A stretch of DNA of 64,000 nt from Labilithrix sp. Its GTDB lineage: Bacteria; Myxococcota_A; Polyangia; Polyangiales; Polyangiaceae. The notes beneath the pieces were generated by a model, which saw only the letters and a program-made list of their open reading frames with translations, ran no database searches and was not told the origin of the DNA. The DNA lies in the NCBI GenBank assembly GCA_019637105.1, contig JAHBWF010000014.1, positions 1 to 64,000 on the forward strand. The letters run 5' to 3'. Below are positions 26,566 to 35,024 of the stretch, piece after piece. The stretch's first letter is position 1; each line of letters begins with the position of its first letter. Both the position numbers and the translations under genes were made by a program.

Positions 26566-27363
26566 CTACGGCCACTCCGCGCTCCTGTATTTTCCGATGC
26601 CGAGCCAGTTCTTGTCGCAAGGGATCTGGAGGGTATGCATCGGGAAGCGGACGAGCGGATCGATGACTCTATCGCGATCGACCAACCGGAGCTTCGCCAG
26701 CACCTCCTCCACGACCGACGGCCCGCTCATCCCGATGGTCATCAGCCGCCGATTCGCATAGGCATCATCCGCGCGCGCCGGCACGCGCTTGGCTCCCCAA
26801 GAATCGTCGGGACTCCCGAACCCCTCTCTATAGTTCCGCGATATCGCGAGCGCGATATTGAAGACGATGAGGCTCTGCGGGCACGACGCCATCACCGCGT
26901 TCTGGGGCACGGAGTGGTTCGCCGCATGCCCCGAAGCGACCAGAAATCCGCGCGGCGACGACAGCTGGCCGAGGCGTGGCGCGAACGTGATGTTCCGGAG
27001 CGTCTGACCCCGCGTGCAGACGACGTCCGTATCGAGGTAGACGCCCCCCTCGGCGAAGAGGATGACGAGGCGGAGGACGTCGCTGGCGGCCGCGAAGTTG
27101 TTGAAGGGGCCGTTCATCTCGCGGACGACGATCCCCTCGAGCACGCGCGGGACGACGAGCTCGTCGAGCGTCCTGATCCGATGAGCAAACGACGGGATGT
27201 CGTCGTTCATGGCCAACGTGCCGGCAATCCGCATCGCCCTGTTCGTCCATAGGTTGACGACGTAGTCCGGGTTGCGAGCCGCCCAAAACGCGATATTGCG
27301 CAAGTACTTTCGCGGGAGGTTCTTGCCCATCCATATGAAGTGCAGTGACTTGGGGATCCGCAT
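26566..27363 (-). CDS. glycosyltransferase of the GT32/OCH1-like family, lower G+C than neighbours
   Basis: The 265-residue protein starts IPKSLHFIWMGKNLPRKYLRNI and has the DxD metal/sugar-nucleotide motif in GGVYLDTDVV. This is characteristic of the sugar-transferase family that includes yeast OCH1 and the catalytic domain of clostridial toxins. The acceptor is unknown. The coding sequence is visibly less G+C-rich (roughly 55-60% by eye) and uses more A/T-ending codons than its neighbours, so acquisition from elsewhere is likely. No transposase or integrase is nearby. It lies between the RsbX-like and RsbT/W-like genes but is probably unrelated to them. Confidence 0.75.
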   Translation of the reverse strand: MRIPKSLHFIWMGKNLPRKYLRNIAFWAARNPDYVVNLWTNRAMRIAGTLAMNDDIPSFAHRIRTLDELVVPRVLEGIVVREMNGPFNNFAAASDVLRLVILFAEGGVYLDTDVVCTRGQTLRNITFAPRLGQLSSPRGFLVASGHAANHSVPQNAVMASCPQSLIVFNIALAISRNYREGFGSPDDSWGAKRVPARADDAYANRRLMTIGMSGPSVVEEVLAKLRLVDRDRVIDPLVRFPMHTLQIPCDKNWLGIGKYRSAEWP

Positions 27364-27507
27364 CTCTCGCCTCCTCTTGAGGATACTGACGATGGTTGAC
27401 CAGCACCGCGACGAGACCTGCCGCCCCGGCTGCTCTCTACGACGCCGCGCGCCGCGAGGCTCGGCCCATCCGGGACCAGGGTAGATCGGCGGCGACGGCC
27501 GCGCGGA

Positions 27508-28083
27508 TCAGAAGAACCCGGGGCTCGAGCCGCGGCGCGGCCGGCCCACGAAGCGCCGCACGACGATGCGCTTGCCGCCCTCGTGCGGGACGAGCTCGAC
27601 GCTGTCGCTCAGGCGCGCCACCGCCCCGAGGCCCGCGCCGATCCCGCCGCGGCCGAAGACGCGGGCGGGATCGAGCTTTCCGTGGGTGTCGTAGCCGTCG
27701 CGGAGGCTGCCGGCGAGATCGAACGGCGGCGTCTCGTCCTCGGCGACGATCGTGATCCCCCGGAGGCGCCCTCCCACCGCGCGCGGCTCGTCGCGCTCCG
27801 TCAGCGAGAGATCGATGTGCCCGCGCCGGCCGTACTTCAGGATGTTCGACGCGAGCTCCGACACGACGATCGCCAGCTCCTCGATCACCTCGCGCTCGAA
27901 GCCGATGCGCGTCGCGAAGGCGCGGAGGATGGTCCGCGCGGCGAAGACCGCGGACTCGTGCGCGACGACGCACCGGACGGACGCGGGCGCGTCCTTCATC
28001 GACGACGCGGGCTCGAGCCGCGAAGAGCGCCGTCCGCCGGAGCACGCCCTGAGCCCATCGTGAGGAGACATGCTAGCACTCAT
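27508..28083 (-). CDS. RsbW/RsbT-like Ser/Thr kinase (GHKL ATPase)
   Basis: After a variable N-terminus the core has the GHKL ATP-binding blocks: N-box EELAIVVSELASNILKYG, EDETPPFDLAG at the second block, and the G2 loop GRGGIGAGLGAVARL. Size and sequence fit the anti-sigma/switch kinase group (RsbW, SpoIIAB, RsbT). The position next to an RsbR paralogue suggests an RsbT-like role phosphorylating STAS partners. A later start (Met 29, position 27999) would give a 163-residue protein closer to family size. Confidence 0.8.
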   Translation of the reverse strand: MSASMSPHDGLRACSGGRRSSRLEPASSMKDAPASVRCVVAHESAVFAARTILRAFATRIGFEREVIEELAIVVSELASNILKYGRRGHIDLSLTERDEPRAVGGRLRGITIVAEDETPPFDLAGSLRDGYDTHGKLDPARVFGRGGIGAGLGAVARLSDSVELVPHEGGKRIVVRRFVGRPRRGSSPGFF

Positions 28084-28111
28084 CGTCCTCCCGTCGGTCG
28101 CCGGCGCACGC

Positions 28112-28765
28112 TCAACCCTCGCGCCCCGCCAGGCGCCAGTCGTCGCGGTGGATGTACTGCTCCACGTACCCTTGGAGGGCGTTCCGCATCGTGCGGTGCG
28201 TGACGACCCCCGAGAGATCGACGCCCATGTGGATGATCGTCTGCGCGATCGCCGGGTTGATCCCGGTGAGGAGGCAGTTCGCGCCGAGGAGCCGGACCGC
28301 GCGCGCCATCCGGAGGAAGTGATCGGCGGTCCCCGTGTCCATCACCTGGATCCCCGTGATGTCGATGATGGCGCAGTCGGCCTTCTTGCTGACGATCGCG
28401 CTGAGGAGCGCCTCGGTCATCTCCGCGCTGCGCGTCGTGTCGAGCACGCCGACCACCGGGAGGCACAGCACCCCCTCCCAGACCTCGATGATCGGCGTCG
28501 AGAGCTCGCGGATCGCGGCGCGCTGCACCTCGATCATCGCCAGCTTCTCCTCGAGCTCGCGCTGGTAGGTCGCGCTGCGCTCGCGCTCGCGCCCGAGCGA
28601 GGCGATCATCTCGTTGATACCGTCGAAGAGCGTGCTGATCGCGTGGTCCTGGGGCAGGTCGCTCTTCAGGCGGACGCTGTAGTCGCCGTCGCCCACGTCG
28701 GCGGCGACGAGCAGGATGTCCGCGATGCGCTCGAGCATCTGCGAGGCGAGGATGGCGTCGGTCAT
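28112..28765 (-). CDS. RsbR paralogue A: HAMP-like segment plus STAS domain
   Basis: The 217-residue protein has a HAMP-like N-terminal segment (about residues 10-58), a coiled region (60-88) and a C-terminal STAS domain (about 90-205). The STAS domain contains IIDITGIQVMDTGTADH with Thr 137 at the RsbT phosphorylation site, and a second Thr-containing site in SGVVTHRTMRN. It lacks the globin-type sensor of B. subtilis RsbR. From residue 65 to 200 it matches the paralogue at 34271-34927 in 132 of 136 residues. It probably forms the stressosome scaffold with RsbS (35025-35474). Confidence 0.9.
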   Translation of the reverse strand: MTDAILASQMLERIADILLVAADVGDGDYSVRLKSDLPQDHAISTLFDGINEMIASLGRERERSATYQRELEEKLAMIEVQRAAIRELSTPIIEVWEGVLCLPVVGVLDTTRSAEMTEALLSAIVSKKADCAIIDITGIQVMDTGTADHFLRMARAVRLLGANCLLTGINPAIAQTIIHMGVDLSGVVTHRTMRNALQGYVEQYIHRDDWRLAGREG

Positions 28766-28771
28766 CGCGCG

Positions 28772-29341
28772 CTACCTCCAGGTCATGTCGAGGCGAACCT
28801 CGGCGGGGCAGGGTGTCGCGAGCGACCAGCCCGAGATCTTGAGCTCGACGTCCTTGGCGCCGACGGAGCGCAGCGCGAAGACGCCGAAGCCGCCGGCGAC
28901 GGGCCCCGCGTGGAGGTACCCCTCGACGTCACGCAGGTGGGTGACGAGGTGACGCTCGTCGACCTGCTCCGTCTCCATCCGCCCGCACCGGTTGTCGCGC
29001 GCCCATAGATCGGGCGCCTTCTTGCAGAACACCGCGGGGGTCATCACGCGCATCAAGAGCTTGAGGAAGCTGTTGGTCGCGGCCTCGGCGATGAACGTGC
29101 CGCAGTTCCGCAGCGCGTCGTACGCCTTCGCCTCGTCGTTCGGGTGCAGCTTGGCGATGGCGTCGTAGAGCACGCTGATCGTCTTCAGCGGATACCACGC
29201 CATCTTGTCGTACGCGCTCCGCTCGCTGCTCACGTCGTCGGGGAGGGTCGAGTACATCCGTTCGCGATCCGCCTCTTTGAAGCTGTCGATGTAGTCCATA
29301 CAGCCGAGGATCAGATAACCCCGGATCACCTCTTGTCCCAT
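28772..29341 (-). CDS. DUF2378-like (TIGR02265-type) myxobacterial protein
   Basis: The 189-residue protein (ATG at 29341, with GGAGGTGA seven bases upstream) has the general pattern of the DUF2378/TIGR02265 proteins found mainly in myxobacteria: AYDALRNCGTFIAEAATNSF, a central helical part with LWARDNRCGRMETEQ, and a beta-rich end. These are thought to be small sensory or ligand-binding domains; the function is unknown. It is seven bases upstream of RsbR paralogue A on the same strand, so it may supply the sensor that this RsbR lacks. The family assignment is tentative. Confidence 0.55.
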   Translation of the reverse strand: MGQEVIRGYLILGCMDYIDSFKEADRERMYSTLPDDVSSERSAYDKMAWYPLKTISVLYDAIAKLHPNDEAKAYDALRNCGTFIAEAATNSFLKLLMRVMTPAVFCKKAPDLWARDNRCGRMETEQVDERHLVTHLRDVEGYLHAGPVAGGFGVFALRSVGAKDVELKISGWSLATPCPAEVRLDMTWR

Positions 29342-29363
29342 CCCTTCACCTCCAGATCCTCTC

Positions 29364-30554
29364 TCAGAGCTCCCGCGGCAGTCCGAAGGCGACCGCCGAC
29401 AGCAATCCCGCGCACGCGGTCGCCTTCGCGAGCTCGCGCGCCCCGGGGGATCCCATGAGCCGGAGCGACATCCGCGCGAGGCGATGCGCTCGCAGCGTCC
29501 CGCCGACCGTCCCGAGCGCGAGCGGCAGCTCCAGGCGGCCGACGAGCGTGTCCGCCTCGAGCTCGAACGTCGCGAGCGGCCCGTAGCGCCCCGAGCGCGT
29601 CGCGTACGCGTGCGCCCCCGCGTGCACGGCCCGCCAGTCGTTGCCGGTGGCGACGACGACGGCGTCGACGCCATCCATCACGGCCTTGTTGAACGTCGCC
29701 GCGTGGTGCGGATCGAGGCGCGCGAGCTCCGTGTGCGCGACGAGGCGCCGGGCGATGTCCCCCACGTGATCGACGGGGACGCGGCACGTCGCGCGGGCGA
29801 GCCGGCGGTCGCACAGGTTCGACAGGATGCGCAGCCCGAGGCGCGCGCCCGCGAGGCGGGCGAGCGGCGCCCCGAGCGCCTCCGCCGCCTTGTTGACGAG
29901 GTTGGCGCCCATCGCATCCACGCAGTCGATGATCACGTGGACCACGAGCATCGCGTCCTCGGGGCCGCCGAGGACGCGCACCTCGAGGTCGCGCGCGCCG
30001 CCGCCGCGCGCCCTGAGCGGGCCGAGGACGTCGTCGGCGACGCCGAGGAGCTCGGCCCGCGCCGCCGCGATCGCCCCCTCCGCCGCGGGGACGTCCGCGA
30101 CCTCGACGAGCTGGACCTGCGCGATCATCTCGGCCGCGGTCGCGTCCGCCACGAGGCCGCCCGCGCGATCGACGATCGACGCGGCGGCCGCGAGCCTCCC
30201 GACGTCCGCGGAGTCGGTGACGAGCGGGATCGACACGGCGCTGCCCGAGACGAGCACGCTCGGCAGGATCGAGTACGGGAGCGCGTAGACGCCGAGCGCG
30301 TTCTCGATGAACGCGTCGGCCGACGCGCGATCGAGGCCCGAGCCGTCGAGCGCCTGCTCGAGCTCCGCGAGCGGGACGTCGCTCGCCTGAGCGGCGCGGC
30401 GCTGGCGCTCGACGACCGGCATCAGATCGACCGCGCCTCGGGTCGAACGCCGCCGGCGCCCGAGGCGACGGCGCGAGCTCCGCGGCGCTCCGCGGGCCCT
30501 TCGTCGCGGCGTCGAACGCCTCTCTCGGACATCGAAGACATGAAGGTAGGACAA
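29364..30554 (-). CDS. class II HMG-CoA reductase lacking the C-terminal catalytic His region
   Basis: The protein contains the HMG-CoA reductase blocks: ENALGVYALPYSI (catalytic Glu), DAMGANLVN, FNKAVMDGVDAVVVATGND (catalytic Lys and Asp) and LELPLALGTVGG. Class II enzymes then continue about 70 residues with a mobile flap bearing the catalytic His (GHM-x-LHAR). Here the protein stops about 17 residues after ATACAGLL, so the His is missing, and no shifted frame supplies it. The N-terminus before VDLMPVVERQRR is Arg-rich and doubtful; a start at 30422 is possible. HMG-CoA reductase supplies mevalonate for prenyl diphosphates, which fits the nearby prenyltransferase, but activity is uncertain. 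Confidence 0.8.
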   Translation of the reverse strand: MSYLHVFDVRERRSTPRRRARGAPRSSRRRLGRRRRSTRGAVDLMPVVERQRRAAQASDVPLAELEQALDGSGLDRASADAFIENALGVYALPYSILPSVLVSGSAVSIPLVTDSADVGRLAAAASIVDRAGGLVADATAAEMIAQVQLVEVADVPAAEGAIAAARAELLGVADDVLGPLRARGGGARDLEVRVLGGPEDAMLVVHVIIDCVDAMGANLVNKAAEALGAPLARLAGARLGLRILSNLCDRRLARATCRVPVDHVGDIARRLVAHTELARLDPHHAATFNKAVMDGVDAVVVATGNDWRAVHAGAHAYATRSGRYGPLATFELEADTLVGRLELPLALGTVGGTLRAHRLARMSLRLMGSPGARELAKATACAGLLSAVAFGLPREL

Positions 30555-30811
30555 TCCTTTACTTGGTATTCGATTGGCAAATGATGAGGGCGCTTGTCGT
30601 TATCCTGATTCCGTTGTCTTTCAAATTAATAAGCTCGGCTTGACATCGGTCTCCAGGGCATTCATTCTGAACGAGACTCGCTAGAGTCCGGCCGAAGGCG
30701 CCCTGAGATGGGCAGACCCCGGCACACGTCATTAGGCACGATCGGTATACACGACACCGATTGACCTAGCGTCATTTTTGTTCTGCGTGATGACGTGCGC
30801 ATGAACCTGGA
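30555..30811. promoter_or_regulatory. A+T-rich divergent control region with an inverted repeat
   Basis: This 257-base gap between the divergent HMG-CoA reductase and FAD-oxidase genes is clearly less G+C-rich than its surroundings. It contains TTGACA at about 30640 (possible -35) and an inverted repeat ATCGGT-N9-ACCGAT at 30741-30761, about 50 bases before the oxidase ATG. These are the marks of a regulated divergent promoter, but no cognate regulator can be named. No gene is visible in it. Confidence 0.45.
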
Positions 30812-32306
30812 TTGCCAACTTTCATGACCAAAGAAGCCACTGTTGCTCGCCGCAGGATTTTGCAGGGGATCGCGGCCGTCGCGGTCGTCGGCTTCGATCC
30901 CGTTCGAAGGACGTGGCTGACCGAGGCCGTGGCCGGTCGCCCCCTCACGCGACTGCCGCGCCTCGACGGGCAGCTCCTCACCGATCCGGGCTCGCTGGCC
31001 GCCGCCGGGCAGGACTTCGGCCGCTACGTCCGTCGCGCTCCGATCGCCGTGCTGAGGCCCGGCTCGATCAACGACGTCGTCGAGATGGTCCGCTACGCGA
31101 AGCAGCACAGGCTCCGGATCGCGATGCGCGGTCAGGGTCACACCACGCACGGGCAGGCGCAGGTCGAGGCGGGCATCGTCATCGACTCGTCGAGCCTCTC
31201 GAGCATCCAGGTCAACGCGAGCGACGCGATCGTCGGCCCCGGCGCCACGTGGCGCGAGATCCTCGCGGCCACCCTCCCGCGCGGCCTCACCCCGCCGACG
31301 CTCCCGAACTTCATCGACATCACGATCGGCGGAAACGTCGCCGGCGGGGGCATCGGCGGCGCCCGCACCGACACGGCTAGCGGTCGTCGACAACGTCCTT
31401 CGAGCTCGACGTCGTCACGGACACGGGCAGCTGCGCCGTTGCTCGGCGACCCAGAACGCGGTCCTGTTCAACGCGGTCCTCGGCGGCCTGGGACAGTTCG
31501 GCATCGTCGTCCGCGCGCGCATCAAGCTCCTGCCCGCGAAGCAGCTCGCGCGCCTCTACATCCTGCAGTACCCCGACGTCGGAGCCTTCCTCGACGACGC
31601 GCGCGTCCTCGCGCTCGACGAGCGATTCGACCACCTCGAAGGGCAGATCAACGCCGACGCGACCGGCCAGTACGGCGCCGTGACGATGTTCGCGGTCAAG
31701 TACTACAACCCCAACGCCCCGCCCTCCGACGGGGCGCTCCTCGCGGGCCTCGATCACGACGGGCAGGAGATCCAGGACATCCCCTACGCCGCGTTCGTGC
31801 ACCGGCTCGATCCGATCATCGACATGATCAAGGCCGTCGGCGCCTGGGCGCTGCCGCACCCGTGGTTCGACATCTTCATGCCCGAGTCCACGGTCGAGAC
31901 GTTCGTCGCCGAGACGCTCGCCACGATCACCGCCGAGGACACGGGCAACGGGAACGTGCTCCTCTACCCGCTCCGCCGGAGCAAGTTCAAGCGGCCGTTC
32001 CTCCGCGTCCCGCAGCAGAACGAGGTCTTCTACCTCTACGACGTCCTGCCGTTCGCGGCGCCGATCCCCGCCGCCGTCGACCAGTGGGTCGCGCGCAACA
32101 CGGCGTGGCTCGCCCGCGGTCGCGACCTCGGCGGCAAGCGCTACAACATCGGCTCCGCCAACCTCACGCGTCAGGACTGGCGGAAGTACTTCTCGCCGGT
32201 CTGGCCGGCGGTGCTCCTCGCCAAGCTCGCCTTCGATCCGACGAACATCCTGACGCCCGGTCAAGGGATCTTCCCCTGGGGTAGGCCCGTCGACTGCGAC
32301 GACTGA
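30812..32306 (+). CDS. cytokinin-dehydrogenase-like FAD oxidase, frame disrupted near 31.4 kb
   Basis: The N-terminus (ARRRILQGIAAVAVVGFD) resembles a twin-arginine signal. The FAD domain (about 65-190) has RGQGHTTHGQA, in which His 106 sits where FAD is covalently bound in cytokinin dehydrogenases, and TLPNFIDITIGGNVAGGGIGG. The C-terminal half matches the cytokinin dehydrogenase substrate domain: HPWFDIFMP, LLYPLRRSKF, RYNIGSANL and DPTNILTPGQGIF. Between about 31,370 and 31,440 the protein-like frame shifts three times (AVVDNVL, then ELDVVT, then HGQLRRCSATQNAVLFNAVL) and then stays in frame to 32306. It may be a pseudogene or an error patch. The 3' end overlaps the convergent prenyltransferase gene by 46 bases. 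Confidence 0.75.
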
Positions 32307-33421
32307 CGGCGCGCGACGCGGGCGGGGAGCGGCTGCTCCTCGCTCGCGGCCGCGGCCGCCGCGGCGAACAGCTCCGTCGCGACGTAGAACGTCAGGCGAT
32401 CGGTGCCCGTGCGGAGCGAGACGTACGTGAGGAGCCCCGACGCCGCGTCGAGCTCGCGCGGCGCGAGGCTCTGGAGCGCGGCCTCGAAGACCGCCGGCGA
32501 GTGCCCGCGCGACTGCATGTACGAGACGACGCGCTCGCGCGCGACGGCGTCGTTCGGCGCGTAGAACCGGATCGGGATCTGGATCGCGACCTCCTTCGGC
32601 GTCGGCTCCCCCTCGACGAACGAGAGGTACGTGCAGAGCGGGAAGGTCTCGCTGGCCTCGCGCGCGCCGAGCATCGCGCGGCAGAACGCGGTGACCTCAC
32701 CCTCCTCGTAACCGGGGCGGATGGCCGCCATGCGCTCGAGGTGCTCGACCGTCACGCCGCGCTGGTAGAAGTAGACCTTCACGCGCGCGGCGCCGCCGGC
32801 GGCGAGGTCGAGGGCGAAGTAGCGGATCTCGTCGTCGCTCGTCTGGCGTTGGACCGCCTCGAGGAGCGACGGCCACGCCGAGCCGAAGCCGAGCGTGCGC
32901 ATCGCGGACTCGACGAGCTCGAAGGAGCGCTCCTTGCCGGCGATCTGCGGGTTGAAATAGGCCTTCACCTCCGGCGGGCCGGACAGGCGCGCGGCGTGCC
33001 AGAGCGCGAACCGCGCGCTCGCGACGTCGGGCAGGAAAATATCGCGCACCCGCTCGAAGCGGGTCAGGTCGCCCCCGTCTTCGGCCAGGCGCCGGGTCAA
33101 CGCCAGCGCGGCGTCGCGCATGTCCGCGAGCGTCGGCGATCCGCCGGTCGTGCTCTGCGCTTCGACGAGGAACCGCACGCTGGGGGGCTCGTTCGGCGCG
33201 AGGGCGAGCGAGAACTCGTACGGCGAGTGATCGTCGCCGATGTCCGACGGCCACGCCGGCGCGCTCGGGATCTTCGCCGAGCCCCACGGGAGGAGCATCG
33301 CGTCGAGGCGCGAACGTGCTGAAGCCGGGCACGGAGTGTCGTAGACTGCGTGCCAGAGTCGTTCGAGCCGCTCCGACGCGAGCGCGTGATAGGTCGTGGA
33401 TGAATCGTTGCTGCTATTCAT
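32261..33421 (-). CDS. DMATS-type aromatic (indole) prenyltransferase
   Basis: The 386-residue protein has the size and blocks of bacterial dimethylallyltryptophan-synthase-type ABBA prenyltransferases: HSPYEFSLAL (Glu 69 at the catalytic-base position), SVRFLVEAQ, PPEVKAYFNPQ, RVKVYFYQRGV, and the late TYLSFVEGE with EVAIQIPIRFY. These enzymes transfer a prenyl group to tryptophan or an indole- or phenol-containing substrate without needing an aspartate-rich metal site. The ATG at 33421 gives family length; a GTG at 33481 adds 20 residues. It is convergent with the FAD oxidase. The true acceptor (Trp, cyclic dipeptide, other aromatic) cannot be read. Confidence 0.88.
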   Translation of the reverse strand: MNSSNDSSTTYHALASERLERLWHAVYDTPCPASARSRLDAMLLPWGSAKIPSAPAWPSDIGDDHSPYEFSLALAPNEPPSVRFLVEAQSTTGGSPTLADMRDAALALTRRLAEDGGDLTRFERVRDIFLPDVASARFALWHAARLSGPPEVKAYFNPQIAGKERSFELVESAMRTLGFGSAWPSLLEAVQRQTSDDEIRYFALDLAAGGAARVKVYFYQRGVTVEHLERMAAIRPGYEEGEVTAFCRAMLGAREASETFPLCTYLSFVEGEPTPKEVAIQIPIRFYAPNDAVARERVVSYMQSRGHSPAVFEAALQSLAPRELDAASGLLTYVSLRTGTDRLTFYVATELFAAAAAAASEEQPLPARVARRQSSQSTGLPQGKIP

Positions 33422-33573
33422 CGCCGCCTCGTTCTTGAAGGTCTCGCCGCCGTGCGGTACGTGATCACCGGTGGCTTTCACCTTTTATCGCGCTCTCCCC
33501 GATTTCCCGCATCACCCCAAAAGGGTAAGCCGAACAATCTCCTTCGAGATAAATTCTTTTCCTCGGTGAGCGC

Positions 33574-34200
33574 GTGAAAGGAATCGTGGGAGGCGAGCTG
33601 ACCTTTCTGATCGTCGAGGACGAGCGCCTCGTCGGGCTCGCGCTCTCGCGCATGTTCGCGAGCTTCGGCCGCGTCGAGGTGGTCACGACGCTCGACGCCG
33701 CCCGCAAGGTCCTCGACGATCGCCGGTTCGACGCGCTGATCGTCGACATCAAGCTGCCGGACGGCTCCGGGTTCGACGTCGTCGCCTACGCGCGCGAGCG
33801 CTCCCCGGACACGGAGGCCCTCGTGCTGTCCGGGAGCGTCGACGCCGGCCGGCTCTCCACGGCCTTCACGCTCGGCGTGACGTACCTCGTCAAGCCCGCG
33901 TCCCACACGCAGCTCCAGGACTTCGCGAAGCGCACCCGCGCGCGCCGCCTGAAGCACTCGGGCTGGCTGCGGGGCGTCATCGCCATGTGGGTGGCCCGCT
34001 ACGGGCTGACCCCCGCCGAGGAGGCCGTGCTGGCGCTCGCGATCGACGGGCGGCCGCGGCTGGAGATCGCAGAACGACGCGACGTCTCCCCGTCGACGCT
34101 GAAGAAGCAGGTGCAGTCGCTCCTCGCGAAGACGGGCGACGCGACGCTCGAGAGCGCCGCCAACCGCGCCCTCCGCGCCGCCCTCGAGGCCAAGCCCTGA
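33574..34200 (+). CDS. response regulator: receiver plus LuxR-like HTH
   Basis: Residues about 9-120 are a receiver domain (LIVEDE, phospho-Asp in ALIVDIKLPDGSG, Lys in YLVKPAS). After a short linker comes a GerE/LuxR-type helix-turn-helix (LTPAEEAVLALAIDGRPRLEIAERRDVSPSTLKKQVQSLLAKTG). It should be a DNA-binding response regulator. It is divergent from the prenyltransferase gene with about 150 bases between, so it is a candidate regulator of the metabolic genes. No histidine kinase is adjacent; the CheA-like protein at 40 kb is the nearest. Confidence 0.88.
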   Translation: MKGIVGGELTFLIVEDERLVGLALSRMFASFGRVEVVTTLDAARKVLDDRRFDALIVDIKLPDGSGFDVVAYARERSPDTEALVLSGSVDAGRLSTAFTLGVTYLVKPASHTQLQDFAKRTRARRLKHSGWLRGVIAMWVARYGLTPAEEAVLALAIDGRPRLEIAERRDVSPSTLKKQVQSLLAKTGDATLESAANRALRAALEAKP

Positions 34201-34270
34201 CCGGCCGCCTCCTCGGGATCGAGGAGACGCCGAACGGGTCGAGCGCGGCTCGCCCTTCCCGCTCGGTGGC

Positions 34271-34927
34271 TCAGCGGCCGTCGCTCTCGTCGTCCCGCTC
34301 GTCGAGGAACCGCTGGATGTAACGCTGGAGCGCGTTGCGCATCGTGCGGTGCGTGACGATGCCGCTCAGATCGACGCCCATGTGGATGATCGTCTGGGCG
34401 ATCGCCGGGTTGATCCCGGTGAGCAGGCAGCTCGCGCCGAGCAGGCGGACGGCGCGCGCCATCCGCAGGAAGTGGTCGGCGGTGCCGGTGTCCATCACCT
34501 GGATGCCGGTGATGTCGATGATCGCGCAGTCCGCCTTCTTCTCGACGATCGCGCTGAGGAGCGCCTCGGTCATCTCCGCGCTGCGCGTGCTGTCGAGGAC
34601 GCCGACGACCGGGAGGCACAGGACGCCCTCCCAGACCTCGATGATCGGCGTGGACAGCTCGCGGATCGCCGCGCGCTGGACCTCGATCATCGCGAGCTTC
34701 TCCTCCAGCTCGCGCTGGTACGTCGCGCTCCGTTGCTGCTCCGCCGCGAGCGAGCCGATCATCTGGTTGATGCCCTCGTAGAGGGTCGAGACCGGGTGAT
34801 CCGGGGGGAGATCGCTGCGCAGGCGCGTCGTGTAGTCGCCGCTCCCCACGTCGGCCACGACGAGGAGAACGTCGGCGATGCGCTCGAGCATCGGGTCGGC
34901 CAGCTCGTCCTCAGTCACCCCGGCCAT
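34271..34927 (-). CDS. RsbR paralogue B: HAMP-like segment plus STAS domain
   Basis: This 218-residue protein has the same layout as the one at 28112-28765 and differs from it in only four of 136 residues across the coil and STAS domain (IVEKK for IVSKK, LDST for LDTT, GASC for GANC, SGIV for SGVV). The N-terminal HAMP-like part and C-terminal tail have diverged more. Both phospho-acceptor Thr sites are present. It lies upstream of RsbS-like 35025-35474 in transcription order reversed, on the same strand, separated by about 100 bases. The two RsbR copies may form mixed complexes with different inputs. Confidence 0.9.
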   Translation of the reverse strand: MAGVTEDELADPMLERIADVLLVVADVGSGDYTTRLRSDLPPDHPVSTLYEGINQMIGSLAAEQQRSATYQRELEEKLAMIEVQRAAIRELSTPIIEVWEGVLCLPVVGVLDSTRSAEMTEALLSAIVEKKADCAIIDITGIQVMDTGTADHFLRMARAVRLLGASCLLTGINPAIAQTIIHMGVDLSGIVTHRTMRNALQRYIQRFLDERDDESDGR

Positions 34928-35024
34928 GGCGGATCCTCCAGTGGGTCATCGGGCCCTCGAGCCTCGCATGCAACATCGTGGAAGCCAAGATTGTCTTCTG
35001 CCTTTCGAGCGCGGGCGCGCCGCG

